From Phyllostachys edulis (Eukaryota > Streptophyta > Magnoliopsida > Poales > Poaceae), in NCBI GenBank assembly GCA_036346405.1, contig CM070563.1:28654816-28718815 (forward strand): 64,000 nt of DNA, read 5' to 3'. The notes beneath the pieces were generated by a model. The model had not been told where the DNA came from. It made no database searches and was given only the letters and a program-made list of their open reading frames with translations. Of the stretch, positions 30,101-39,921 are shown piece after piece. The position numbers were made by a program, and so were the translations under genes. Within the stretch, counting starts at the first letter, position 1; every line of letters starts with the position of its first letter.

Positions 30101-30748
30101 TAATTATTGCACATTACTCTCTTTATTAACTGCAATTTGTTAAAATACTAAGTGATAGGATTTTGTAAGTATGATATTTAAAAAGCTTGCTTTCGCAAAT
30201 AAAAGAACCGAGCCATCCTTGTTTAACCTTGCATGTATACTATTGCATTGTGTGTTGGCTCGCGAGCACGGTAGTAGTGCTCATTCTCGCTCCTCTCCCC
30301 AAACCCTTCAGATAATGAAGACGAATGAGACTACGCTTTCTACGAAGGCCCAGAAGATGATGGACAAGGAAATGGCGAGGAGTAGTTTAGGTCTCGCCCA
30401 GTCTAAGTAGACTCGTTGGTACTCGCGTACAACCGACATTATCTAGCTCTTGGTTAATATCCGTCATACACGGGTCACCCCAGTCGCTGGCCTGTGTGAG
30501 ATGAGCCCTACCTCCCCTTTTGCTTCCGTTGTAGATATCGTTATCTTCATGTACTGTAATCTAGTTAGCCTTGTGCGGCCCCTTTTGTAAAACTCGACCC
30601 GTTGAGTTCTATGTTACTTTGTGTTGTAATATATTGTGCTCGTTCACGACTTGTATGATTGATTTAGCAATGTGCTTGTGAATACTATCTACTGGGAATA
30701 ACACAGTGTTTTACAGAAGATTTGGATTCTCGAAATCCAGGTCCGACA
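27130..30748 (+). repeat. 3' LTR of the Tekay-like element
   Basis: Starts TGTAGCGTCCG and ends CAGGTCCGACA. It aligns with the 5' LTR with indels concentrated in the GC-rich block (for example the repeated GGGCCAAGCCCATTCTCCCTC near 18660 is present once less here). The borders TG...CA are intact, unlike the 5' copy. Confidence 0.9.
27982..27989 (+). promoter_or_regulatory. TATA box in 3' LTR
   Basis: GCCTATAAGAGCTCCCC, conserved with 19290. It points rightwards towards copy C of the local duplication, so read-through transcription into flanking DNA is possible in principle. Confidence 0.55.
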
Positions 30749-31089
30749 GTGAGCCTGTAATGACTCCTTGCGGTATCCCTAATTCCCTATCAATACCATT
30801 TTCTGCGGGAACGTTGCAATCTAGAAAGAAACGAGTACTAACATTCAGAAGCCTATTTTTATGATACTAGTGCTACAAACTACTGTACTTAGTGGATTAA
30901 TAATATATCGCCTGTACATTCGATGCTGAAGTTGAAGTAGGAACTCAACTTTCTTAAAATATTCCAACAATACCAGTAAGGCTGTAATTCATTTGTGATT
31001 GAAATGACCATGTGTTGTTTTCCTTTCCCATATACTAAATGAATGTTGATCCATTCATTATATAATATTTACATTTTTTATGCTTCGTT

Positions 31090-32040
31090 TCAATGTCTTG
31101 GTTTCGGATGGGAACTTTTTGTTGTTGTGATGAACCTGCATGTGCTACAGGATGATCTAGGGATCCTACTACAACAGTAATATGTTGGATGGGCGAGAGG
31201 GTACGTAGGGAACATGGCTGACCAAGCTCCTTTTTCTAACAATGTCCTTGTAAGTAAATGGCAGTTTCCCTTGCACCATTGTTCAGATTAATTTACTCCA
31301 GACTCTTTGCTTCGTTTAAGGCGATTCTTGATCGTATTGTAACTCTAATTGTACTAGTGTTTGTGTAACTCGGAATGAAATAAACTATGCAAGCAACTTT
31401 GAATGGTAATGAACAGCTGCATGCAAATCTGTTCTGTTCCAACGGTGCTGCCGAGCCAGGGAATTCTTTCAGAACTGCGAGGCATGTCGACCATGAAGCT
31501 GGCGCAGTTCCAAAAGCGAGACCAAACTAATGTACAAGTACTGCATCTTCAATTCCACGCTCTTCAAGGTAGACCGACGATCACGATCTAAAAAGACCAG
31601 CGATGTGGGTAAGCACGGCAAGCCCTAAAGGCCAAGTCGTTTTACCAGCAAAACATTATGCTCGGTTACATCTTCGCCTTGTCAGAGATATCCCGTGTCC
31701 GTGCAAAGTGACTTCCCGGTACCTTCCAAACCTATATGACTAAAGCTAGCGTGATGCATAGTCTCACTACTTCTCATTCCTCACAAGCCTCAAAGCATGG
31801 CAATTGCCTGGTCTTGCTAGCTTTCGTTTGTCACCAGGGTGAATGGCGATTCTTGTTTTTCTTAGCACTAGGCCTGGCAAGTACTGTCTGTCTGTGCATG
31901 ATAAGAACGAAGTGTGCTTCTTGAGTTCCTTTACTCCCACCCCAACAACCAGCACCACCCTCACCTTGCCATTTACTACAAGTAATGTTTGCCAATAATG
32001 TAGAGATACTCGCTGATTCAGGGTTGGTACTCATTGTGTA
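31090..32040. repeat. Copy C of the three-copy local duplication
   Basis: The longest uninterrupted copy. GTTGTTGTGAT at 31111 matches copy A at 49, GTAAGTAAATGGCAGTTTCCC matches A at 133-152 and 178-190, and the series continues through ACTTCCCGGTA (31704) to GGGTTGGTACTCAT (32022). It lies just right of the Tekay-like element and ends where a LINE fragment begins. No conserved frame was found. Confidence 0.7.
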
Positions 32041-32465
32041 CAGAACAGTACAAGAGAAATTTGATAGCTAGGATATTCTTGTGATTGTGTGTCATGAAGA
32101 GGATAGTGTCATCGACATACTGTAAATGAGTTGGGCCTGCTTCAACCATACCTGGAACCAAACCTACTATAACACCTGCTTCCCTGACTGAGCTAAAAAT
32201 GGCTGCCAAAGCATCCCCAACCAGATTAAGCAACAAAGGGGAGAGAGGATCTCCTTGTCTCGATCTCCTGTAAGTCCTAAAAAACTCTCCCTGTTCTCCA
32301 TTTAACAATAACACTAACTCTCCCTCCTTCAACTGTCTTCTGAATCCATCTGACCTAAGTAGGATGAAAGCCTTTCCTCGACAGCACCTCTACTAAAAAG
32401 TTCCATTGAACTCTATCATAAACTTTCTCAAAATCTAATTTGAAAATTATGCCAGGTTAATTGGT
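32041..32465 (-). pseudogene. LINE reverse transcriptase core fragment
   Basis: On the minus strand the translation is FKLDFEKVYDRVQWNF (about 32440-32393), then after a one-base shift GEQGEFFRTYRRSRQG, DPLSPLLLNLVGDAL and LQYVDDTILF (about 32120-32091). The YVDD box and the RQGDPLSP motif define a LINE RT palm domain. A stop precedes VRWIQK and the frameshift lies near 32312. It is a different piece of a LINE from the zf-RVT tail at 925-1680 and could come from another family. Confidence 0.85.
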
Positions 32466-32623
32466 GAGACCTTTGCAGCTCATGCAACACCTCATGCACA
32501 ATTATTAGCCCTTAAAGAATAAACCTCCCAAGGTTCTAAAACTGAAAAAAAAAGCAAGGCGCAAGAAGAAAGCTCCTTTGAGATTCCCTCTAGGGTTTCA
32601 AGCCACCGACTTTGAAACCTAGT

Positions 32624-33297
32624 GTTGGAATCCTTTCTGTGGATGAATGATCTCTCAATCGTTCCACACCTTATCTATCGTCCCCTATGTCATAGGGGCA
32701 GCCCACCGGCCCTAGCGACCTGGCGAAGACACCGAACAAGGGATACCGCTCGACCTAGTCAAAAGGTACTAGGTACCCTTTTGTACATAGCGAAGGGTAC
32801 AGAAAGGCCTCCGTAGAGAGCTTCGGTTGAAGAGGGCAACACACCATGGAGCGAGGGAGCCTAGGGAGCCTTCACTCCATGCCACCTTGCACGGAGCGAA
32901 GGGGGTCTAGAGAGTCTTCACTCCGAGATCCTCCTCAGATGGAGCGAACGAAGTCAAGACTACTCATGGACCAAGAGTGCAGGCGTGGTGGACAAGGTCC
33001 ATGAAGGTCCACGGTGGACCAAAGGCTACACGTGAGAAGGTCCAAAGACCATGAAGACCTTATAGTAATGTGATCTTTTTAGTGGTAGAACTGTAATCTC
33101 CTATACCTTTAATGTAACACTATAAATAGCTACTTGCCCCTTATGGTTAGAGAGGGGACTATTGGGAATAAAAAGTGTATGAACGTTAATGACAATCAGA
33201 GAAGGGTGAATGATTGTGAGAGATAATCAATTAAGCGCTGCTAGCTCTTGCTGGAGAAATCCCTGCCGAAATCGCTTGCAATAACTGCCGCCTGTCA
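32624..33297 (+). mobile_element. LTR-like segment with TATA box
   Basis: Begins TGTTGGAATCC, ends CTGTCAACA, and has CACTATAAATAGCTAC at 33119. The downstream part looks like an R/U5 region (AGAGGGGACTATTGGGAATAAAAAG). A repeated motif GGAGCGAAGGG-GTCTAGAGAG appears at 32851 and 32895. Flanking AACCTAG and ACCTCC do not give a clear duplication, so the borders are tentative. The sequence left of it (32466-32623) shows nothing clear. Confidence 0.45.
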
Positions 33298-33535
33298 ACA
33301 ACCTCCAAATTGCATGCACGCTCTGCGTCCTTGCGTGAATTGACGGCGCGCTTGTGCGTGGAACCTCATGCGAATTGCCGGCGACGTGCGTGTACAGCAG
33401 TAGGTCGAGTAGATGTCAAAACCCAATGGATGCCAGTGAGCGTGGACGCAGCCGGCCAGCCCTCCACGTCCCACCAACAATTGCTTTTGCTGAGTCGATT
33501 GCACAGAAACTCAACAGCAATAGCTTTTCTCATAT

Positions 33536-34640
33536 CACTACTACAAAAACGCTAATACTGAACGTCTCATCACAGACGGTTAACCAAAATCGCCTGAATT
33601 ACATGCAATCACAGTCGGTTTTGGTTCAGAGACCGTCTGTGTTACTTGCTGCGCTAAAAACCGTCTGTGAAAAGGTAATATCACAGACGGTTCATGTTGA
33701 AAATCATCTGTGAAGTATCACAGACGGTTCTTGTTAATAACCATCTGTGATAATTCTACATATCATAGACGGTTTTCAACAAAGAACCGTCTGTGAAACA
33801 TCACAGACGGTTCTTAACAATAACCGTCTGTGATATTACCACATATCACAGACGGTTTTTTGTTATAACCATCTGTGATAATATCGCTACAGCCCAATGC
33901 GCGCATTTTCTTCTTAAATCGCCATCCACCCGGCTCCCCGTCGTCTCTTCGTCGCATCGATCCGCTTCGGCTCCCCGATGCGTCTCTTCGTCTCACACTC
34001 CGAATTTATACCTTATTTTATAAAAAGGATCATCTGCCATCGAAGATGTGATCATAAAAAAACAGAAATGGCTGCCTCTTCCTTGTCGCCAGCATTGATG
34101 GCCTACACAGCCACACACCGCACGAGCACCTCTCTCACAGACGTTGAACCGTCTTTGCAGAAGAACACTGTTTCAAGGTGTCTTCACTCCTCGGCCGAGA
34201 ATTTCTTTGGAGCAGATGACGGCCACCTTCCGCTGTCTTGACATCCTCCTCCGCCATGTCTTCCGGGTGATCTCCCACTTTTGACGAGTTTACCGTGTCA
34301 TCGATGTGGTTCTCCAAAACGATGTTGCACGTCTTCAGGAGGCTTGCCTCACTTGGACTACGTAATCGAGGTGGCAGGCGACCGAGTTGACCAGGCCGAG
34401 ACCCCTCAAGCAAGGGAAGAGAGCCTATGGGCTCGATTCTTCTTGGTTCAACAGTCTGAGGGTCTTCGAGAGACACTTTCGAGCAAGCGTCGTGAGTGGG
34501 CGATTTCGAGCTTCGTCACGATGATCGTGAACCGTCGATCTTTGACACCGTCGCCTATGAAGTATTGAAGATGGAGATAGCGACCTACCTCCGCCACTAG
34601 AAAAACTTTGTTTAATTATAGGTTTCTACTTTTTTAATAT
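33536..34640 (+). repeat. CACTA-2 left arm of the inverted duplication
   Basis: Contains the terminus, about 400 bp of CACAGACGGTT motifs, then TTCTTAAATCGCC, GGATCATCTGCCATCGAAGA and a captured gene fragment. The corresponding landmarks appear in reverse in 35925-36984. The arms are diverged, so the duplication is old. Confidence 0.82.
34065..34607 (+). pseudogene. Captured host gene fragment, copy 1 (unknown family)
   Basis: Starts at ATG 34069 (MAASSLSPALMAYTAT, SLTDVEPSLQKNTV). After frameshifts it continues as LDILLRHVFRVISHF (about 34238-34281) and DYVIEVAGDRVDQAE...QAREESLWARFFLVQQ...LRETLSSKR (about 34347-34490), with the tail YEVLKMEIATYL-like near 34556. I recall a similar layout (helical, QARE-LWA-FFLVQQSE) in an uncharacterised grass-specific family, possibly DUF1110, but cannot confirm. 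The frames are broken in at least two places. A mirror copy lies at 35970-36535 on the other strand. Confidence 0.6.
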
Positions 34641-34689
34641 AAACATGTAATTTCTTCATGTCATGTAAGTGTATATACAAGATAAATAT

Positions 34690-34915
34690 ACTTGAGAAAA
34701 AACCATTTCACGAGCGGTTCCATTATGGAACCGTCTGTGATATGTGACATATCGCAGACGGTTCCATAATGGAACCGCTATGATATAAAACAAACAGTTC
34801 CATTATGGAACTGCTCGTGATAATTATCACCAGCGGTTCCATTATGGAACCGTCTGTGATAATTATCACTGACGGTTCCATAATAGAACCGTCTGTGATA
34901 AGTCTCTTTATTAGT
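34690..34915. repeat. Perfectly paired subterminal motifs (GGTTCCATTATGGAACC)
   Basis: Four or five units GCGGTTCCATTATGGAACCG, each itself palindromic, separated by GTGATA...TATCAC spacers. They resemble the paired style of the left end of CACTA-3 and may be a relic of the other terminal region of the ancestral element. Confidence 0.7.
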
Positions 34916-35924
34916 AGGAGCCCGACCACCGCTAGGGTTTGCGCTCTAACACGTCACTCCCCAGTGCCTTACTCTCGTCTGCTTCCCTCCCACCCGATTG
35001 ACCCGTGCCGACGCCGCCATTCTTCCGTTGCCGACGGTTAGGAGACATCGGTGACCTTGCAAAAGACACTAAATGCGATAAGAGTGTCTTTTGCAAAGGT
35101 CATCCTTGTACCACAACCACGGATGACGCCCTACCTCTCATCACTCCTCAGCCCGCTTAGGGTTTGCACCCGCCCTAACTCGTCACTCCCAACAGCATTT
35201 ACTCCGTTCCTCCCACCTCGACGCCGCCGACCCGTCGCCGCCGCCACCCGACCCGTTGCGCCCGCTAGGGTCTGGCTGAGCTTTGCTTTCCCCATCCTCT
35301 CTCTATTCTCCTCTAGATCTGTTAGCTTAATGTCTTTTGTTGAGTTTGATTTTTATGCTTGAGCTTTAAGTTGTGTCCTCGATGTTTGTGTGATTTATGC
35401 AAGGTGAAGGAGATGGATGAGGGTTGTCTTTGGTGGTGGGGTCGCCACCGTGGTTCTTACAGTCTTGAGGTATCACCCTACCTTACTCCCTCTCTGTCTC
35501 TACCCCCCTTGCTCTGTGATGAAAATGGCTAGTGCTCTGCGATGGATGCCGAGGGTTACTCTTTGGTGTGGTGGGTTTGGACACCCTTGGTCTTGTTCTC
35601 TGTCGATGAACCGCTCAATGATGTTAATAGTCTTATTTGAAACTAAATTGATAATTAGTTCATATTAATAGTCCCCTTGCTCTGTGATGTAATGATGTCA
35701 ATAGTCTTATGCTGAAACTGAATTGATAATTAGTTCATATTAATAGTCAGCACCTCCGGATCAAGCTCTCCCTCCTCCCTGTGCCGCCGGATCAAACTCC
35801 CAGTCACCCCCTCACTGACCGTCTCTAATATATATATATATAGTAACTTCACCTCCAAACTTTTTATTTTTTTCATTTTGGAATTTTCATATGGCCAAAC
35901 AGCGTGGCCAGTCGCTTACAAAAA
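34916..35924. other. Unique centre of CACTA-2, no gene assigned
   Basis: Two diverged copies of a CTAGGGTTTG...CGTCACTCCC segment (34930 and 35155) suggest a local duplication, followed by GC-rich CGCCGCC sequence. At 35617-35755 a roughly 75-bp unit (ATGTTAATAGTCTTAT...ATTAGTTCATATTAATAGTC) is tandemly duplicated, and a short TA run lies at 35829. Open frames are short. Possibly another captured 5' region, unidentified. Confidence 0.4.
35048..35103. repeat. Short near-perfect hairpin
   Basis: TGACCTTGCAAAAGACACT (35050) pairs with AGTGTCTTTTGCAAAGGTCA (about 35083-35102) around a 12-base loop AAATGCGATAAG. One bulged base. No T-run follows, so a terminator role is not indicated. Confidence 0.75.
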
Positions 35925-36984
35925 GATTTTAAAAAAGTAGAAACCTATAAATAAACAAAGTTTTTCTAGTGACAAAGGTAGGCTGCTATCTCCGTCTTCA
36001 ATACTTCGTAGGCGGTGGTGTCGGGGGCGGACGGTTCGTGATCGAACGAAGCTGAAATCGTCCACCACGACGCCTCTGCTCGAAAGTGTCTCCCAAAGAC
36101 CCTCGGACTATTGAACCAAGAAGAATTGAGCCCATAGGCTCTCTTCCCTTGCTTGAGGGGTCTCGGCCTGGTCAACTCGGTCGCCTGCCGCCTCAATTAC
36201 ACAGTCCAAGTGATGGCAAGCCTCCTGGAGACGTGCAACGTCGTTTTGGAGGACCACGTCGATGACACGGTAAACTCACCGAAAGTAGGAGATCACCTGG
36301 AAGACACGGCGGAGGAGGATGTCAAGACGGCGGAAGGTGGCCATCACCTGCTCCGGTAAATTCTCGGACAGAGGAGTGAAGACACTGTTGAAACAGTGTT
36401 CTTCGCAAAGACAGTTCAATGTCTGAGAGAGGTGCTGCGTGCAGTGTGGCGAGTAGGCCATCAATGCCGGCGACAAGGAAGCGAAGAGGCAGCCATTTCT
36501 GTTTTTTTGTATAAGTGGGGATGATCATCTTCGATGGCAGATGATCCTTTTTATAAAACAAGGAATAAATTTAGGCGTGAGACAAAGAGCGCATTGGGGG
36601 CGAAGCGGCATTGATGCGATTTAATTGAGACGATCGGCGATTTAAGAAACTCATCGGGCTTCAACGGGAGTCTGAGGATATTATCACGAGCGGTTATAAC
36701 AAAAAAGCATGCTCGTGATATGTAGTAATATGACAGATGAGTTCTTGTTAAGAACCGCTCGTGATATTTCCTGACAGTTCTTTATTGAAAACCGTCTATG
36801 ATAAGTCCTGAGCGGTTTTAGTTATGAACCGTTTGTGATATTATCTCTTCACTGAGCGGTTTTAAGCGCAACAAAGAATACGAGCGGTCTCTAAACCAAA
36901 ACCGTCTGTGATTGCACGTAATACAGACGGTTTTGGTCAACCGTCTCTGATGAGCCGTCCAGTATTAGCCTTTTTGTAATAGTG
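35925..36984 (-). repeat. CACTA-2 right arm of the inverted duplication
   Basis: Mirror of 33536-34640. Here most subterminal motifs are of the CGAGCGGTT / TGAGCGGTT form, whereas the left arm has CACAGACGGTT, so the two arms have drifted to different motif variants. Confidence 0.82.
35970..36535 (-). pseudogene. Captured host gene fragment, copy 2 (mirror)
   Basis: Read on the minus strand: LSPALMAY style N-terminal sequence near 36486, then LSQTLNCLCEEHCFNSVFTPLSENL and MATFRRLDILLRRVFQVISYF (36276-36350), an interruption, RVIDVVLQNDVARLQEAC, REESLWAQFFLVQ, and YEVLKTEIAAYLCH at about 35990-35966. This copy keeps longer open stretches than copy 1 (for example the frame at 36476-36276). Function unknown. 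Both copies point towards the centre of the element. Confidence 0.6.
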
Positions 36985-37008
36985 TGGGCACTTTTGAGCA
37001 CTTTTCAT

Positions 37009-37046
<38 letters not shown>

Positions 37047-37259
37047 TGTGTGTATGGCATGCTTGAAGTATACATCTTTTCAATTGTCTCTTTCTCATTT
37101 TCATTTTTTTTATAACATGCCAAATTGAGTGAACATAAAAAGATTGCAATAAAAAACATACGAGATTCATATCCTAGATTTAAAATAAAATTCACAATCA
37201 AGCTAATCCTTTTCAATGAACATCGCAAACTACTAACTACAATCAATCTAGTCAAAGTA
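36985..37259. repeat. (AC)n microsatellite followed by (GT)n, then AT-rich spacer
   Basis: TATACACACAC... runs from about 37011 to 37043 and switches to GTGTGTGTGT until 37054, so the tract is self-complementary. The rest of the interval has no gene. Confidence 0.8.
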
Positions 37260-38741
37260 TTCCATCATGCCATGCTTTAGTTCAAATGTGGCAAATTAAT
37301 TAAAACTAGTCATGATCAAAGCTACACAACACATGAGTAAATATGATAACGAGAGCTCTACACCTCATTTGATTTTGAAATGTTGGTCTAGAGGGGTTTA
37401 CCTCTATTATTTTGTAGAAAATTAAAAAATGAAAAACTTAGTTTATGATGCAGACGAGTTATATTATAATTTGAGGAGTGTGAGAGGTGTATCTCACAAG
37501 TTGACAGGGGGACATCCTCACTCTCACTCGGGTCAATTAAGGACCGAACGCCCGTGCTCCCAATCTAAAGCCTAAGTGTACAACCACATGTGCCGGTATG
37601 GAACGGCCTTAGCAAATTAAGTCATCAAAAACTAGCCTTGCATGTTGGTAGGCCGCAGTAGTGCGAGCATGTGTGATTGCTCGAAGGGGCTCCCTTCACC
37701 ATGGTGTTGGGAACAAAGCATGCCGACACAACGATGAATGCCTCACTGAGATGGGGGTGTGCTCCAGTGAAGTGAAGATGTTCATTAGTTGGTCTAGTGC
37801 AAGATTAGGACTAGATGATGTCAAGGTTTTGATGCGTGCTCTGGACTACTTACCAAAGGTTAGTGAGCGGTTTTATCGACGGATGCCAAACAAACTAGAG
37901 AATTCGTGTACTGTGGTTAAAGTTGTACACCTGTGCAGAGTGTAAATCTATTTAAATAGCCATGCTCGCGGTCATGAGCGTGCTTGGTGCGGTTCATTGG
38001 GTATAGTCTTGGTTATTATGAAAATGGTTTTTGTTGGAAAATGAGGAAGTGGTTTTGTTGTTATTATTTTAGTTGAGTGCCATGTCTATGGCTAGAAATA
38101 AGATGTTGATCACAGCCGATGAGGGTTGCGATTTGTTATTTATTCAAGTACTTGTTCAATATCTATTTAACTACTCTTTAAACTTCCGTTGCAAAATACT
38201 GTATATTGATATTGCAAATAAAACTTGCTTAATGCTGAAAATAACATGTAGCATAGAGCATCATCCCTTGTTAGCCTTGCATTTATATAAACTTTGTGAT
38301 ACATTACAAGTCTTACTGAGTACGCAATGTACTCAATCTTACTTAAATTGTTGTTCAAACTTAGAGGATGAGCCTACGCCGGACGATGCGTTCTTTTCAC
38401 CCGGTAATAGAGGGTTTGGTGACGGATCTTTATAGGATTTGTTTCTTGTCGGTTGACTGAGGGTTTGGATGGGCATACCGCTGGACTTTTGGACTTTATA
38501 CATATTATGCTTCCACTGTTTCATTTGCTACTTCTGATACTTGAGCTTTTATTTGGCTGGTCGGCTCTTATAATGTAAACTTTGTAATCGCTTAAGCTAT
38601 GTACCACATTTATTTTATTTTGTATGAATATATGTATGGATGTGTATGATATCGTTGTGGATATGTGTACTAGCCACTGATCATATGACTAGTACGGTAC
38701 ACACACGAGAGCTTCGGGTATTCCACGCCCGGGGTCCGACA
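37260..38741 (+). mobile_element. Gypsy LTR fragment, 3' part
   Basis: Ends CCCGGGGTCCGACA, the same end class as the Tekay-like LTRs. Internal landmarks (TGAGTACGCAATGTACTCAATCTTAC, AACTTAGAGGATGAGCCTACG; CACCTGTGCAGAGTGTAAATCTATTTAAATAGCC) correspond in order to those of the reversed solo LTR at 41876-46031 and the long LTRs. The left border is uncertain and no internal sequence follows, so it is a truncated LTR. Confidence 0.55.
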
Positions 38742-39900
38742 CGTATCACCACTTATATAGTGGAGACTAGGTCTAGAGAGAAACCCTAATGGACACCCAT
38801 TAAGCCCACACACAAACGGATCTTACACTCATGCACACTTCTCAAAGCGGGTGATGAAGCGCTCCCAAATCCGTCTCTTCATGAGCTTGTCCTCCTCGTG
38901 ACCTAAATCACTCCTTCTTTGTGCCACGGTTTCTCCAAAGTCACCAACCCGGTATATTGGTGAAGATACCAAAATACCCCTTCTCAATCCTTCCATCCTT
39001 GACTGAGTCCAATCTCGTGAAGCAGTCACATGCTTCACCATGCATAGGTTCACCAATGACTTTCCTCATGCTGGCAAGTATCTCCCATCTGGCTTCCACC
39101 TGACCGTATCGACACTTGCACCGGCTCAAGCCACTTGATGCAACCCGTCGCACCAAACTTTCCGTTCTTGTCTATCTTGCACCTTGCTTGAGACCAACCA
39201 CTTCACCCAGCATTCTTGATCGTTCTGCACCTTGATTTCACCAAACTAAGTCCCGTTCATCCTCGCTGTTGACCGTAGTTGACTCCAATTTTCCGTTCAC
39301 AACAATAGACCAATAAATCGATTTCAGCCACAAGTTCTTCGCAACTTGATCCATATTAGCTAAAACATGCTCATGTAACACATATGCAAAATTTTCATGA
39401 CACTAGGTCAAATCCCATAATTCAGCATACCTCACTGTGCACTAAACCGTCATGGTCGGTCAGACCGCCGATGAATGGCCAGTCTGACCGCCCTAGCCGA
39501 TCTGATCGCGCCCACTGGTAACAGGGGAACGATCTGACCGCTATGGTGTGGCTGGTCAGATCTCTTCCCAAAACAATAAAACACTCATCTCTGAACTTTT
39601 CAGTTAAACTCTAGCTAATTTCGTGTCCAGTTTCCATTTTCAATGGCAGCTAGTGCAAATACATCTCCAAACACTCTCACACAAGTGTTTAGTGTCCATT
39701 TTCACAAAGCTGCACCGCTGCCACCAGGCCGGTCTGATCGCTCGGCCATGGCCGATCAGAAGGCTGGTCAGACCACCCCATGGCTGGTCAGACCGCTTGA
39801 GCCCTAACGGCAGGCCAACTTTGCTAAGCAGAGAGTTCACTTCCCAAACTCTCCAACAACGATGCTAATTATTCATCACCTAGACTATGACCAAACCACA
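38742..39900. repeat. Unclassified repeat with GGTCAGACCGCC motifs
   Basis: No gene. Between 39450 and 39810 the partly palindromic words GGTCAGACCGCC, CCAGTCTGACCGCC, GATCTGACCGCTATGG, GGTCTGATCGCTCGG, GCTGGTCAGACCACC and GCTGGTCAGACCGCTTG recur at least seven times. Such motifs are common in grass LTR retrotransposons, so this is probably an LTR or its remnant, but no borders were found. Confidence 0.45.
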
Positions 39901-39921
39901 TGATCTCTACAGATAACTTGA

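Larger units (their letters stand above)
18417..30748 (+). mobile_element. Tekay-like Ty3/gypsy retrotransposon with 3.6-kb LTRs
   Basis: Two long direct LTRs flank about 5.1 kb of internal sequence with a tRNA-Met type primer site, a zinc-knuckle array, RNase H, integrase and a chromodomain-like tail, followed by a purine tract. The order pol RNase H before integrase marks Ty3/gypsy. Long LTRs plus the C-terminal VQWS-type chromodomain fit the Tekay clade of chromoviruses. Flanks GTGAC (18412-18416) and GTGAG (30749-30753) look like a target duplication with one change. The LTRs differ visibly (about ten mismatches in one 170-bp stretch compared by eye, mostly transitions), so the insertion is not recent. 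The gag core, protease and most of RT are missing. Confidence 0.9.
33536..36984. mobile_element. CACTA-2: palindromic CACTA element
   Basis: The left end is CACTACTACAAAAACGCTAA and the right end, read on the minus strand, CACTATTACAAAAAGGCTAA. Similarity of the two ends continues inwards for about 1.07 kb, so the element is an inverted duplication with the same terminal type twice, whereas CACTA-1 and CACTA-3 have two different terminal types. The centre (about 34640-35925) is unique. No transposase is present. Flanking trinucleotides TAT and TGG do not match, so no target duplication is visible. Confidence 0.82.

Noticed and set aside
36923..37255. Minus-strand frames with a CVCVCVCV run
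   Set aside because: Direct translation of the (AC)n microsatellite.
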